Shown: positions 42,221-51,076, counted from the first letter of the stretch. The stretch: 64,000 nt of DNA from Flavobacterium acetivorans (GCF_020911885.1 NZ_CP087132.1:1488001-1552000), one strand, 5' to 3'. Made by a program: numbers and translations. The notes: a model not told the origin generated them from the letters alone.

Positions 42221-42285
42221 TACTAATAGAAGATCGTTATTAGTGTTTCAACTGTGAACTAATAGCTGAATACGAAACACTGATA

Positions 42286-42846
42286 ATGAAGGTAATCAAC
42301 TTACATAAAGAGGAAAACGAAATAATCCAGTTGGCTGTCGAAAACAATCGGCAAGCGCAACAGAAGATTTATACCCAGTTTTCTCCAAAAATGTTAAGTG
42401 TTTGCCGACAATATATTAAAGATATTCATCAGGCAGAAGACATAATGATTACCGCTTTTATGAAGGTTTTTGTTAATCTTAAAAATTTTCAGCACCAGGG
42501 TAGTTTCGAAGGTTGGATTAGAAGAATAATGGTCAACGAATGCATTTCTTTTCTTCGTGTTCAAAAAAAGGTCCGGTTTGTTGAAGAGGAGACTTTTTTT
42601 GAGGAAAGTTTTAATGCTATCGAAAGCCAGTTTTCAGTTGATGATATTCAGTTCTTGATAGACAGTTTGCCGGATGGTTACAAAATGGTTTTTAATTTAT
42701 ACGCTATTGAGGGTTTTAAGCATAAGGAAATTGCAAGTATGCTGGAGATAAATGAAGGGACATCAAAATCGCAATTGTCACATGCAAGGAAAATGCTGCA
42801 AGGACAGATTAACAAGTTAAAAAATTATGAGTATGGAACCGAGTAA
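42286..42846 (+). CDS. ECF-type RNA polymerase sigma factor
   Basis: A 186-residue sigma-70 family factor of the extracytoplasmic function group. Region 2 (about residues 25-90; QKIYTQFSPKMLSVCRQYI, the AEDIMITAFMKVF helix, and FEGWIRRIMVNECISFLR) and region 4 (about 125-178; LPDGYKMVFNLYAIEGFKHKEIASMLEINEGTSKSQLSHARKML) are both present; regions 1 and 3 are absent. It overlaps the next gene, a candidate anti-sigma membrane protein, by 20 bp. Confidence 0.93.
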   Translation: MKVINLHKEENEIIQLAVENNRQAQQKIYTQFSPKMLSVCRQYIKDIHQAEDIMITAFMKVFVNLKNFQHQGSFEGWIRRIMVNECISFLRVQKKVRFVEEETFFEESFNAIESQFSVDDIQFLIDSLPDGYKMVFNLYAIEGFKHKEIASMLEINEGTSKSQLSHARKMLQGQINKLKNYEYGTE

Positions 42847-43552
42847 ACTTGAAAAACAGATAAAAGAGAAGTTAGATTCACGAGAGATCAAACCATCAGA
42901 AATGGCTTGGGATAGATTGGACGCAATGTTAAACGGTGTCGAAAAACCCAAACGTAAATGGTCTTGGATTTATATTGCCGCAAGTTTCATTGGGTTTGTT
43001 TTCATTGGGACATTTTTCTTTAAGACTTATGAGACAAAGAAAATAGATCTGAATCTACCTCTGGTTATAGAGCAAAAAGATCCAGAAATTTCTTCGGAAG
43101 AATCCGGGATTATCGATGAGGAAACGTCAGTTTTAAATTCTATTAAGAATACAAATACTGCAAAACAAGTAGTTGCTCAGAATAATAAACTCAAAACTCC
43201 GTCCAATCCGCTTAAAAATAACAATAAGGAGGGTTTAATCATCAATCAATCGAAGGGAAATAATATCGTAATTAATTCTTCTGATAACAAGGATTACCAA
43301 TCTATCAGCAGAAATAAATACGTTTCGGCAGAGAAATTATTAGCGGAAGTTTATGATACTAAATTTGAAGCAAGAGCTTCGGATAAAATTATAGAAAAAA
43401 CGATAAAGGTTATTTCTATAGATCCAAACAGTTTATTATCAAATGTTGAGACGGAATTAAATCAATCTTTTAGAGAATCTGCATTAGAAAAATTGAACAA
43501 AAATTATAATGCTATAAAAACAGTTTTAGCTAATAGAAATTATGAAGAATAA
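42827..43552 (+). CDS. Single-pass membrane protein, candidate anti-sigma factor
   Basis: A 241-residue protein with a short cytosolic N-terminus (about residues 1-44, including a MAWDRLDAML helix), one membrane helix (about 46-65; WIYIAASFIGFVFIGTFFF) and a periplasmic tail rich in Asn, Lys, Ser and Glu. It has no recognisable zinc-binding anti-sigma motif. The overlap with the sigma gene and the topology make an anti-sigma role likely, but this is inferred from position. The MAWDRL segment recurs in flavobacterial proteins of this kind. Confidence 0.72.
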   Translation: MSMEPSKLEKQIKEKLDSREIKPSEMAWDRLDAMLNGVEKPKRKWSWIYIAASFIGFVFIGTFFFKTYETKKIDLNLPLVIEQKDPEISSEESGIIDEETSVLNSIKNTNTAKQVVAQNNKLKTPSNPLKNNNKEGLIINQSKGNNIVINSSDNKDYQSISRNKYVSAEKLLAEVYDTKFEARASDKIIEKTIKVISIDPNSLLSNVETELNQSFRESALEKLNKNYNAIKTVLANRNYEE

Positions 43553-43586
43553 ATAATCATCAATCATCAATCAAAAAACGAAAATC

Positions 43587-45179
43587 ATGCAAAAAATTAT
43601 TTTAGTTACACTATTAATGTTGGTTGCTGTGGCAACCAAATTAAATGCTCAGGAATCCGATTCAATTAGCAAAACTTCAGAATGGTATTATAGAGGTTCT
43701 AAGCCTGCCAGTTATGAAATGGGGCCTGAGGAAAATACTGAATTTAGCGGTCAAACTGTTCTTAAAATTAAATCGATTGAAAGTAAAATCAATGGTTTTG
43801 GCAATATTATGAAAACCGTCAATTCTGATTTGTATAGAGGAAAAAACCTTAAAATGACTGCTTACGTTAAAAGCGACAAAGTCAAATCTTGGGCTGGACT
43901 TTGGATGCGTGTAGATTATTATACGGCTGCTGTTTTGGCTTTCGATAATATGCAAAATAGAGCCATAAAAGGGACGAAGGATTGGGAAAAGTATGAAATT
44001 GTTTTATTTGTGCCCAAAGAGGCAACGTCAATTTCTTATGGAGTTTTGTTAGATGGTATTGGTCAAATTTGGTTTAAAGACGTAAAACTGGAAGTAGTTG
44101 ATGATGCTGTTCCCGAAACAGGTTCGGTTAAAGGAAGGAAAAACAAAGTAGTTTCATTTGAAAAAAGAGCAAAAGTAATTGCTGAGCAAATTAAAACTAT
44201 TAAAGACAATCAAAAGAACGCATTAAAAGCCGAAATAGAAGTAATAGATAAGGAAGTTACAAAAGGAATAATTTCTAAAGAAAAAGCAGAAGAACTTAAA
44301 TTAAAAAAAGCGGAAGAATGTGCGGCTAATATTGAAACAAAAGTTGCGATTGAAGAAGGGAAGTTAAGTCAGCTAATACAGGATAAAGTTGATGGAAAGT
44401 TTGAAGAAGAAGAAATTGTGAGAGGTAGAACCAAGGTCATTTTAGGGATTAATAATGATTCTATTGGTAAGTATAGTAGAGAATTAAATGTTACTGGATT
44501 GAAGTTTTATAATGGACAAGAGGATAAGCAAAATCGACAAGCAAAGCGAACAACAACTCAATTGGTTTTTGCGACTGGGCTAAATAATGTTGTTACAAAT
44601 GGGACAGCGAGCAAATCGGATTTTAAATATTGGGGATCACATTTTTACGAATGGGGTTTGACATACAATAGCCGAATCTTGAAAAACAACAACTTATTAC
44701 ATGCTAAATATGGGTTTTCTGTAGTGTATAACAATCTTCGTCCAACAGCTAATAGAAGTTTTGTGGTGAACGATAATCAAACTAATTTAGAATTGAATCC
44801 CATTCCTCAAGAAGATTCGCGTTTTAAAAATGTGAATTTAGTATTTCCATTGCATTTAGAATTGGATTTTACAAAGCCGAAAGTTAAAGATGGCAAAACC
44901 TATTTTAAAAGTCACGAAAGTTTTCGTTTGGGTCTAGGTGGATTTGTTGGGACTAATTTGAAATCGAAGCAATACATAGACTATGATATTGATGGATACA
45001 AAACAAAAGAAATTACCAAAGGCAGTTTTAATGTAGATAATTTTATCTACGGATTAAGTGGTTATCTGGGCTATGGCGCAACCAGTTTTTATCTGAAATA
45101 CGATTTGAATCCTTTGTTTAAAAATAATGCAGTGAAGCAAAATAATGTTTCCTTAGGATTGCGTTTTGATTTTAATTAA
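43587..45179 (+). CDS. Exported protein with jelly-roll, coiled-coil and beta-barrel regions
   Basis: A 530-residue protein with a signal peptide (LLMLVAVATKLNAQ). Residues about 25-175 look like a beta jelly-roll: the GLWMRVDYYTAAVLAFDNMQ segment, the IKGTKDWEKYEIVLFVP segment and GIGQIWFKDVKLE occur together in known ligand-binding modules of this type. Residues about 185-275 are a charged coiled coil, and about 300-530 are alternating strands ending in LGLRFDFN, resembling an outer membrane barrel. Third gene of the sigma cluster. Function unknown. Confidence 0.72.
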   Translation: MQKIILVTLLMLVAVATKLNAQESDSISKTSEWYYRGSKPASYEMGPEENTEFSGQTVLKIKSIESKINGFGNIMKTVNSDLYRGKNLKMTAYVKSDKVKSWAGLWMRVDYYTAAVLAFDNMQNRAIKGTKDWEKYEIVLFVPKEATSISYGVLLDGIGQIWFKDVKLEVVDDAVPETGSVKGRKNKVVSFEKRAKVIAEQIKTIKDNQKNALKAEIEVIDKEVTKGIISKEKAEELKLKKAEECAANIETKVAIEEGKLSQLIQDKVDGKFEEEEIVRGRTKVILGINNDSIGKYSRELNVTGLKFYNGQEDKQNRQAKRTTTQLVFATGLNNVVTNGTASKSDFKYWGSHFYEWGLTYNSRILKNNNLLHAKYGFSVVYNNLRPTANRSFVVNDNQTNLELNPIPQEDSRFKNVNLVFPLHLELDFTKPKVKDGKTYFKSHESFRLGLGGFVGTNLKSKQYIDYDIDGYKTKEITKGSFNVDNFIYGLSGYLGYGATSFYLKYDLNPLFKNNAVKQNNVSLGLRFDFN

Positions 45180-45209
45180 TAATTTATTTTCAATTAGTTT
45201 ATAGGTTAG

Positions 45210-45237
45210 AAGCGCTTCGAAAGAGGCGCTTTTTTAT
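45210..45237 (+). terminator. Terminator of the sigma factor cluster
   Basis: Stem AAGCGCTT (45210-45217)/AGGCGCTT (45224-45231, one G-U) followed by a T run, 30 bp after the stop at 45179. Confidence 0.85.
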
Positions 45238-45270
45238 TTTAAGTAATTCAATTATGAGCTATGATTTGTG

Positions 45271-45278
45271 TATTTTTG
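45271..45278 (+). promoter_or_regulatory. -7 element of dnaG
   Basis: TATTTTTG matches TAnnTTTG, 33 bp upstream of the TTG start; a -33 element is not obvious. Confidence 0.55.
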
Positions 45279-45311
45279 CTTTCTTTCAATAAATAAATTA
45301 TTTCATATATT

Positions 45312-47288
45312 TTGATTTCAAAAGCCACAATAGATACTGTTTTCGAAACTGCTCGTGTAGAGGAGGTTATTGGTGATTTTGTACAATTGAAACGCGCAGG
45401 AAGTAATTTTAAAGGATTGAGCCCGTTTTCTGACGAGCGCTCGCCTTCATTTATGGTTTCGCCTGCTAAAGGGATTTGGAAGGATTTCAGTTCCGGAAAA
45501 GGCGGCAATTCTATCGCTTTCTTGATGGAGCACGAACATTTTACCTATCCGGAAGCGATTCGATATTTGGCTAAAAAATATAATATTGAGATTGAAGAAA
45601 CGGAACAGACTGACCAGGAGAAAGCAAATACAGATGTACGGGAAAGTATGTATCTCGTATCTGAATTTGCGAAAACTTATTTTCATAATACACTTTTAAA
45701 TTCCGAAGAAGGAAAAGCCATTGGTTATTCTTATTTCAAAGAAAGAGGATTTACCGGTGAAACTATAAAAAAGTTTGGTCTTGGATATTCTCCAGAAACT
45801 TGGGACGCTTTTACTAAGGAAGCGCTTGGGAAAGGCTATAAATTAGAATTCCTCGAAAGTACCGGATTGACAATCGCAAGAGAGGACAGGCCTTTTGATC
45901 GTTTCAAAGGACGTGTCATGTTTCCTATACAAAGTATGTCCGGACGAGTACTTGGTTTTGGAGGAAGGATTTTGACCAATGATAAAAAAGCGGCAAAATA
46001 CCTGAATTCTCCAGAAAGCGATATTTATCATAAGAGTAAGGTTTTGTATGGTATTTATCAAGCCAAACAATCTATTGCTAAATTGAATAATTGTTATTTA
46101 GTTGAAGGATATACGGATGTTATTCAGTTCAATCAATCGGGAATTGAAAATGTTGTGGCTTCTTCAGGGACAGCCTTGACGCCGGATCAGATTCGTTTAG
46201 TTAATAGGTTGACAAAAAACATAACGGTTCTTTTTGACGGAGATGCAGCCGGACTTCGGGCGTCTATCCGCGGAATTGATTTGATTCTTGAAGAAGGTAT
46301 GAATGTCAAAGTTTGTACTTTTCCGCAGGGAGAAGACCCGGATAGTTTTGCCAAAAAAACCTCGCATGATGATCTAGTGGCTTATTTGGAAAACAATGCC
46401 AAAGATTTTATCCAGTTCAAGGCATCGCTTTTAATGGATGAAGCAAAGAATGATCCTATAAAAAAAGCTGATTTAATTCGGGATATGGTGACGAGTATTT
46501 CCAAGATACCCGATAGAATTCAGCGTGAAATATATATTCAGGAATGTTCTCGAATCATGGATATTTCCGAGCAAGTTTTAGTGAGTACTTTGGCACAATT
46601 AACTCAAAAAGATATAGCTGAGGTTGCAAAGAAACAAAAACCGGAGCAAAAAACGTTCGATGTAATAAAAAACGAAAACCCAGAATCGACTGAAAAAGTA
46701 GATGTGTTAGCTAATGTTGAGCGAGAAATTATCAGAATTTTGCTGCTTTATGGCAATAAGACTGAAAATTTTGAAGAAACATTGATGAAGTCTAATGAAG
46801 AGGGGGAGATTATTGAAGTTACGGAATTCAAAGAGTTAAAGGTATTTCAAAAAATATTCTTGAGTTTACAAGAAGATGAAATAGAGTTTGCAAGTCCTGT
46901 TTTTAAATCTATTTATGAAGATTTGATTAATTATTATCTTCAAAATGAAAATTCAGGAGTTGAAAAATACATTAATCATTTGCAGTCAGGTGTTCCACAA
47001 GAGATAACGACGATAATGATGGAAGATGAAAAGTATGTGCTGCATGATTGGATGGGGCAAAATATATTTCCAAAAACTATTGAAGAAACCTTGAATCAAG
47101 GAGTGTCAGACACATTGTTTACTTTAAGATGGTTTTTGATTAGTGAGATTATTGAAAATCTAAAAAATTCAATCTCAAATGAGCCGGGCTCTGATAATAT
47201 GGAATCCTTGTCTATGGTGATGAGTTATATTGAGCTTAGAGGTAAGTTTTCTAAAAAATTAGGTAGAGTAGTAGTTCGTTATCATTAA
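45312..47288 (+). CDS. dnaG: DNA primase DnaG, zinc ligands of the CHC2 domain absent
   Basis: A 658-residue primase that makes RNA primers at the replication fork. The TOPRIM core is intact (about residues 258-345; LVEGYTDVIQFNQSGIENVVASSGTAL and TVLFDGDAAGLRASIRGIDL). The N-terminal region where most primases carry the CHC2 zinc ribbon has lost the ligands: the CPFH and CFGCG positions read SPFS and FSSGKGG, although the fold-defining SPSFMV and GNSIAFLME are kept. The likely start is TTG at 45312 (MISKATIDTVFE), which fits the family N-terminus. The C-terminal third (about 430-658) is lineage-specific in length. Confidence 0.95.
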   Translation: MISKATIDTVFETARVEEVIGDFVQLKRAGSNFKGLSPFSDERSPSFMVSPAKGIWKDFSSGKGGNSIAFLMEHEHFTYPEAIRYLAKKYNIEIEETEQTDQEKANTDVRESMYLVSEFAKTYFHNTLLNSEEGKAIGYSYFKERGFTGETIKKFGLGYSPETWDAFTKEALGKGYKLEFLESTGLTIAREDRPFDRFKGRVMFPIQSMSGRVLGFGGRILTNDKKAAKYLNSPESDIYHKSKVLYGIYQAKQSIAKLNNCYLVEGYTDVIQFNQSGIENVVASSGTALTPDQIRLVNRLTKNITVLFDGDAAGLRASIRGIDLILEEGMNVKVCTFPQGEDPDSFAKKTSHDDLVAYLENNAKDFIQFKASLLMDEAKNDPIKKADLIRDMVTSISKIPDRIQREIYIQECSRIMDISEQVLVSTLAQLTQKDIAEVAKKQKPEQKTFDVIKNENPESTEKVDVLANVEREIIRILLLYGNKTENFEETLMKSNEEGEIIEVTEFKELKVFQKIFLSLQEDEIEFASPVFKSIYEDLINYYLQNENSGVEKYINHLQSGVPQEITTIMMEDEKYVLHDWMGQNIFPKTIEETLNQGVSDTLFTLRWFLISEIIENLKNSISNEPGSDNMESLSMVMSYIELRGKFSKKLGRVVVRYH

Positions 47289-47314
47289 TTAGACGTGGCT
47301 CTTTGTATAAATAA

Positions 47315-47359
47315 AAAACGCTGCATTAGCTGAATTTTATTCGGCTAATGCAGCGTTTT
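47315..47359. terminator. Bidirectional terminator between dnaG and the response regulator gene
   Basis: Perfect 16-bp arms (47315-47330 and 47344-47359, core AACGCTGCATTAGC) extend by TGAA/TTCG to a stem of 20 bp with a 5-nt loop and A/T flanks. Confidence 0.93.
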
Positions 47360-47426
47360 CATTTTGACACATTTAGTGTGCTGCTTTTTTGACTAGGAAA
47401 TACTAAAATAGAATAGCGATATTCTT

Positions 47427-48056
47427 TTAGACAATTTCTAATGTTTTTGCTTTGTTAACTAAATCAACTAGATTAGTAACATTGAGTTTTGTCAATAGGC
47501 GCAACTTGTAAGTACTAATTGTTTTTTCGTTTAGATTTAGGATTTCGGCAATTTCATGGTTTTTCTTTCCGCCGCTTAAATAGCGTAGAACTTCCACTTC
47601 ACGATTAGAAAGTTTTCTATACAGTCTTTCGCTCTTGCTTTGTTTGGCAATTAAGGCTAAATTTTTCTTGACGGTTTCGTTCATGATAATCTTTCCTTGG
47701 TGAACTTTGATGATAGAAGCTCCCAAAGTTTCTAGTTTTTCTTTTTTATGGACAAATCCAGCTACACCTGCTTTAATGGCATTGGGTGCGTAAATTTGTT
47801 CCGAAAGACCACTGAAGATAATAATCTTTGTTTTAGGAAAGTTTTTCAAAATGGATTTCACTTCAAAAATACTGGAAAGTCCTTCCAGTTCTAAATCTAG
47901 TACTAAAACATCAATATCTTTAGTAAGGAGTATATCGCGAATCATCAAAAAACTGCCTACATTGGCAACAATTGATATGTCGGCATGGTCTTTAAAATAA
48001 GATTTAACACCAAAATGTACGACAGGGTAGTTATCTGCAAAACAAACTTTAATCAT
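47427..48056 (-). CDS. NarL/FixJ family response regulator (REC plus LuxR HTH)
   Basis: A 209-residue regulator. The receiver domain (about residues 2-118) has the phospho-acceptor Asp54 in VLVLDLEL, the acidic Asp8 of CFADNYPVV, and the conserved Lys in the GFVHKKEKLE segment. The LuxR-type helix-turn-helix is at about 145-205 (LSNREVEVLRYLSGGKKNHEIAEILNLNEKTISTYKLRLLTKL). No histidine kinase gene is adjacent, so the partner is elsewhere. Confidence 0.93.
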   Translation of the reverse strand: MIKVCFADNYPVVHFGVKSYFKDHADISIVANVGSFLMIRDILLTKDIDVLVLDLELEGLSSIFEVKSILKNFPKTKIIIFSGLSEQIYAPNAIKAGVAGFVHKKEKLETLGASIIKVHQGKIIMNETVKKNLALIAKQSKSERLYRKLSNREVEVLRYLSGGKKNHEIAEILNLNEKTISTYKLRLLTKLNVTNLVDLVNKAKTLEIV

Positions 48057-48147
48057 AACTTTAAATTTTTAAGAGTTGTTTGTTAAAATCATTTATAAAT
48101 TTAATAAAAAAAAACACATTATTACTAATTTTCCTGATAAAATGCAA

Positions 48148-48948
48148 TTATGTTCGATTAATTAAACAAATTGGTATTTCTTTCATTTTATGTTGGTTGG
48201 TTCTGTTTAGACATTTGTAAATATCGAAAACTTCTTTTTCTCTACCTGAGAAATCATTTGTTAATTTTCCTGCTTCATCAGCAAGCATTGCCCATTCTAA
48301 TTCGTCGTAATTAGCACCTAATTGCTCTTCATCTGTCTTTTCATCGCCAAACAAACCGTCTGAGGGGGCGGCTTTGAGTATGGACTCCGGAACTTTTAGA
48401 TAAGCGCCTAGAGTAAACACCTCTGATTTCATTAGATCTGCTATGGGGCTGAGGTCGACTCCGCCATCACCATATTTTGTAAAAAAACCAACACCAAAAT
48501 CTTCTACTTTGTTTCCTGTTCCTGCAACTAATAATCCATGAACACCTGCGTGATAATATAAGGTAGTCATGCGTAAGCGGGCACGTGTGTTTGCAAGGGT
48601 TAGGTGTAATTTTTTTTCATCAAAATCAGTAGGAACTTCTTTTTTGAAAGTTTCAAAAACCAAAGTTAAATCGGTTAATGTGTTGCTAACATTGGGAAAT
48701 CTTTTCTTTAATTGCTCAATGTGCTCACGTCCACGGCTGACATGGCTTTCGTGTTGATGGATTGGCATTTCGACACATAAAACTTTTAAACCAGTTTGTG
48801 CGCATAAGGAAGAAGTTACTGCAGAATCTACTCCACCCGAAATTCCTACGACAAAACCATTGACATTTGCATTTTCGGCATAGGTTTTTAACCAGTTCAC
48901 AATATGCGTGTTCACTTTATCAGCCTGAAAAGCGACTTTTTTAATCAT
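48148..48948 (-). CDS. nadE: NAD+ synthase (ammonia-dependent type)
   Basis: A 266-residue ATP pyrophosphatase that amidates deamido-NAD to NAD. The P-loop GISGGVDSAV (about residues 34-43) and the GTGNKVEDFGVGFFTKYGDGGVDLSPI segment are diagnostic. No glutaminase domain is fused, so ammonia is the nitrogen source. Divergent from gldB; its -7 element (minus strand TAAATTTG, 49039-49032) lies inside the gldB leader. Confidence 0.96.
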   Translation of the reverse strand: MIKKVAFQADKVNTHIVNWLKTYAENANVNGFVVGISGGVDSAVTSSLCAQTGLKVLCVEMPIHQHESHVSRGREHIEQLKKRFPNVSNTLTDLTLVFETFKKEVPTDFDEKKLHLTLANTRARLRMTTLYYHAGVHGLLVAGTGNKVEDFGVGFFTKYGDGGVDLSPIADLMKSEVFTLGAYLKVPESILKAAPSDGLFGDEKTDEEQLGANYDELEWAMLADEAGKLTNDFSGREKEVFDIYKCLNRTNQHKMKEIPICLINRT

Positions 48949-48978
48949 AAATAGTTTAAGTTTTAACGAGTAGGAATG

Positions 48979-49039
48979 TATATTTGCAAAAGCATTCAGA
49001 GATTTACTCGCTTATCTGATTTTTATGTGTGCAAATTTA
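48979..49039. promoter_or_regulatory. Overlapping divergent promoter region of gldBC and nadE
   Basis: On the plus strand TATATTTG (48979-48986) fits a gldB promoter. On the minus strand TAAATTTG (49039-49032) fits nadE. Transcripts from both would overlap at their 5' ends for roughly 30-40 bp. Confidence 0.55.
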
Positions 49040-49050
49040 ATTAAAAAAAA

Positions 49051-50007
49051 ATGAAATTATATCAAATACCTATTCTCTTATGTTTGTTTTTTTTTTCCTG
49101 CGGTAAAAAAGATAAAATAGATAAAGCAGTTGAGGAAATTCCAGTTACTATAAAGGTAGAGCGCTTTGATAAAGCTTTTTTTGAAACAAAGCCCGAGGAT
49201 TTGGATAAGGTGAAGCAAGATTTTCCGCTTTTCTTTCCGGCTGGTAACAATGATGCTGTTTGGTTGAGTAAAATGCAAGATCCGCTTTGGCGTGAATTGT
49301 ACGCTGAGGTTCAGAAAAAATATTCAAATTTTGAACCTGAACAAAAGGAATTGGAAACTTTGTTTAAACGTATAAAATACTACTTCCCTAAAACGAAAAC
49401 GCCAAAAGTTATTACGGTGATCTCGGAAATGGACTATAATAATAAGGTGATTTATGCAGACAGCCTTTTGATTGTTTCTCTGGAGTTGTATTTAGGGAAA
49501 GAGCATAAGTTTTATCAGTTTCCAAATTATATCAAGCAAAATTTTGAGCAAAGACAGATGATGCCAGATGTGGTTTCTAGTTTTGTAAAGCAGAAAATGA
49601 AACCAAATTTGGATAAAAACCTATTATCAAACATGATTTATTCCGGGAAAGAATTGTATATAAAGGATTTGCTATTGCCTGATTATAGTGATGCCGATAA
49701 AATGGGTTATACGGATCAACAGTTATTATGGTGTGAGGAAAATGAGAGTTATATGTGGCGTTATTTCATCGAAAATGAGCTGCTTTATAGTGATGAACAG
49801 AAGTTGATTTCCAGATTTGTAAGTCCAGCGCCCTTTTCTAAATTTTATTTAGAAATAGATAATGAAAGTCCGGGACGTGTGGGTGCGTGGATAGGATGGC
49901 AAATTGTTCGGTCTTATATGAAAAACAATGAAGTATCTTTGCAGCAATTATTAGATGCGAATGCTAAAGAAATATTTGAAAAATCAAAATACAAACCTAA
50001 AAAGTAA
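49051..50007 (+). CDS. gldB: Gliding motility lipoprotein GldB
   Basis: A 318-residue lipoprotein of the gliding machinery. The lipobox is FFFSC with Cys17, followed by GKKDK. The body matches GldB: VERFDKAFFETKPEDLDKVK near the start and GRVGAWIGWQIVRSYMKNN near the end. GldB is required for gliding and for type IX secretion in F. johnsoniae; its exact mechanism is unknown. It overlaps gldC by one base (TAATG), as expected for the gldBC pair. Confidence 0.95.
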   Translation: MKLYQIPILLCLFFFSCGKKDKIDKAVEEIPVTIKVERFDKAFFETKPEDLDKVKQDFPLFFPAGNNDAVWLSKMQDPLWRELYAEVQKKYSNFEPEQKELETLFKRIKYYFPKTKTPKVITVISEMDYNNKVIYADSLLIVSLELYLGKEHKFYQFPNYIKQNFEQRQMMPDVVSSFVKQKMKPNLDKNLLSNMIYSGKELYIKDLLLPDYSDADKMGYTDQQLLWCEENESYMWRYFIENELLYSDEQKLISRFVSPAPFSKFYLEIDNESPGRVGAWIGWQIVRSYMKNNEVSLQQLLDANAKEIFEKSKYKPKK

Positions 50008-50345
50008 TGTCAGATAAAAACAGATCAGAAATTAAGTTTCTAGTAGAATTAGATGAGAACCGTGTTCCTGAAAAATTATTGTGGTCCGCAAAAGACGGAG
50101 GTGTCGAGTTAGAGGAATCCAAGGCAATTATGCTGTCTGTTTGGGATAGTAAGGCCAAAGAAAGTATGCGTATCGATTTGTGGACAAAGGACATGCCTGT
50201 AGATGAGATGAAGATTTTCTTTCATCAAACCTTAGTAGCTATGTCAGATACTTTTCATAGAGCCACTGGCGATGAAAAAATGTCAGATACGATGAAAGAT
50301 TTTTGCGATTATTTTGCCGAAAAATTAGAATTGAAAAAGCAGTAA
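50007..50345 (+). CDS. gldC: Gliding motility protein GldC
   Basis: A 112-residue soluble protein without signal peptide, recognised as GldC by EIKFLVELDENRVPEKLLW, MLSVWDSKAKESMRIDLWTKDMPVDEMK and the C-terminal MKDFCDYFAEKL. It is the partner gene of gldB and enhances gliding in F. johnsoniae. It ends at a terminator shared with the convergent engB gene. Confidence 0.95.
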   Translation: MSDKNRSEIKFLVELDENRVPEKLLWSAKDGGVELEESKAIMLSVWDSKAKESMRIDLWTKDMPVDEMKIFFHQTLVAMSDTFHRATGDEKMSDTMKDFCDYFAEKLELKKQ

Positions 50346-50360
50346 TAAGCTTCATAAAAA

Positions 50361-50396
50361 AAATCCCAAAACTCTTCAGATTGAGTTTTGGAATTT
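50361..50396. terminator. Terminator between gldC and engB
   Basis: Stem AAATCCCAAAACTC (50361-50374)/GAGTTTTGGAATTT (50383-50396) with one mismatch, 8-nt loop, A and T runs outside; usable in both directions. Confidence 0.85.
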
Positions 50397-50417
50397 TTTT
50401 TATGTTAAATAAGTTTT

Positions 50418-51038
50418 CTAAAACTGACTGTTGTTTTTGAAAACCTCTTGGTTTACTTCGTCTATATAATTTAAAACTTCGTCTTTTCCTATTGATTCTG
50501 TGGCAGAGGTCACGAAATAGTGCGGCATTTCGGCCCAGTTATTGGCAAACATGTTTTTCTTGTAGGCTGCAATATGGGAATCAATTTTTGTTTTACTGAT
50601 CTTGTCAGCTTTGGTAAAAATGATACAAAAAGGAATTTCGCTTTCTCCCATATAAGACATGAATTCAATATCGATGGCTTGGGCTTCGTGGCGAATGTCT
50701 ATCAAAACAAAAGCACAAACTAATTGTTCTCTGGTTTCAAAATAGTCCGTTATGAATTGCTGGAAAACCGATTTGGTTTTTTTGGATACTTTGGCATAGC
50801 CGTATCCAGGTAAATCTACCAAAAACCAATTGTTGTTGATTAAAAAATGATTAATCAGCTGTGTTTTTCCTGGTCTTCCTGATGTTTTGGCTAATTTTTT
50901 TTGGTTGGTCAACATATTGATTAATGATGACTTTCCAACATTAGACCTGCCTATAAAAGCATATTCGGGCAAAAAGTCCTTAGGGCATTTGCTTACATCA
51001 GAGTTGCTAATTACAAATTCGGCGGTATTGATTTTCAT
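50418..51038 (-). CDS. engB: Ribosome biogenesis GTPase YihA/YsxC (EngB)
   Basis: A 206-residue P-loop GTPase of the TrmE-Era-EngA-EngB group, needed for large ribosomal subunit assembly. G1 is GRSNVGKSS, G3 is DLPGYG, G4 is TKAD, and the GRPGKTQLIN switch segment is typical. The ATG at 51038 (MKINTAEFV) fits the family N-terminus; 40 further in-frame codons upstream overlap the neighbouring gene's end. It lies 38 bp downstream of the hydrolase gene. Confidence 0.95.
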   Translation of the reverse strand: MKINTAEFVISNSDVSKCPKDFLPEYAFIGRSNVGKSSLINMLTNQKKLAKTSGRPGKTQLINHFLINNNWFLVDLPGYGYAKVSKKTKSVFQQFITDYFETREQLVCAFVLIDIRHEAQAIDIEFMSYMGESEIPFCIIFTKADKISKTKIDSHIAAYKKNMFANNWAEMPHYFVTSATESIGKDEVLNYIDEVNQEVFKNNSQF

Positions 51039-51076
51039 ATTCTGTTTGTGTAAATCTCTTTTAGAGAGAGGGTGCT

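Noticed and set aside
45312..45560. Damage or frameshift in dnaG because zinc ligands are missing
   Set aside because: The reading frame and surrounding conserved residues are intact, so this is substitution rather than decay.
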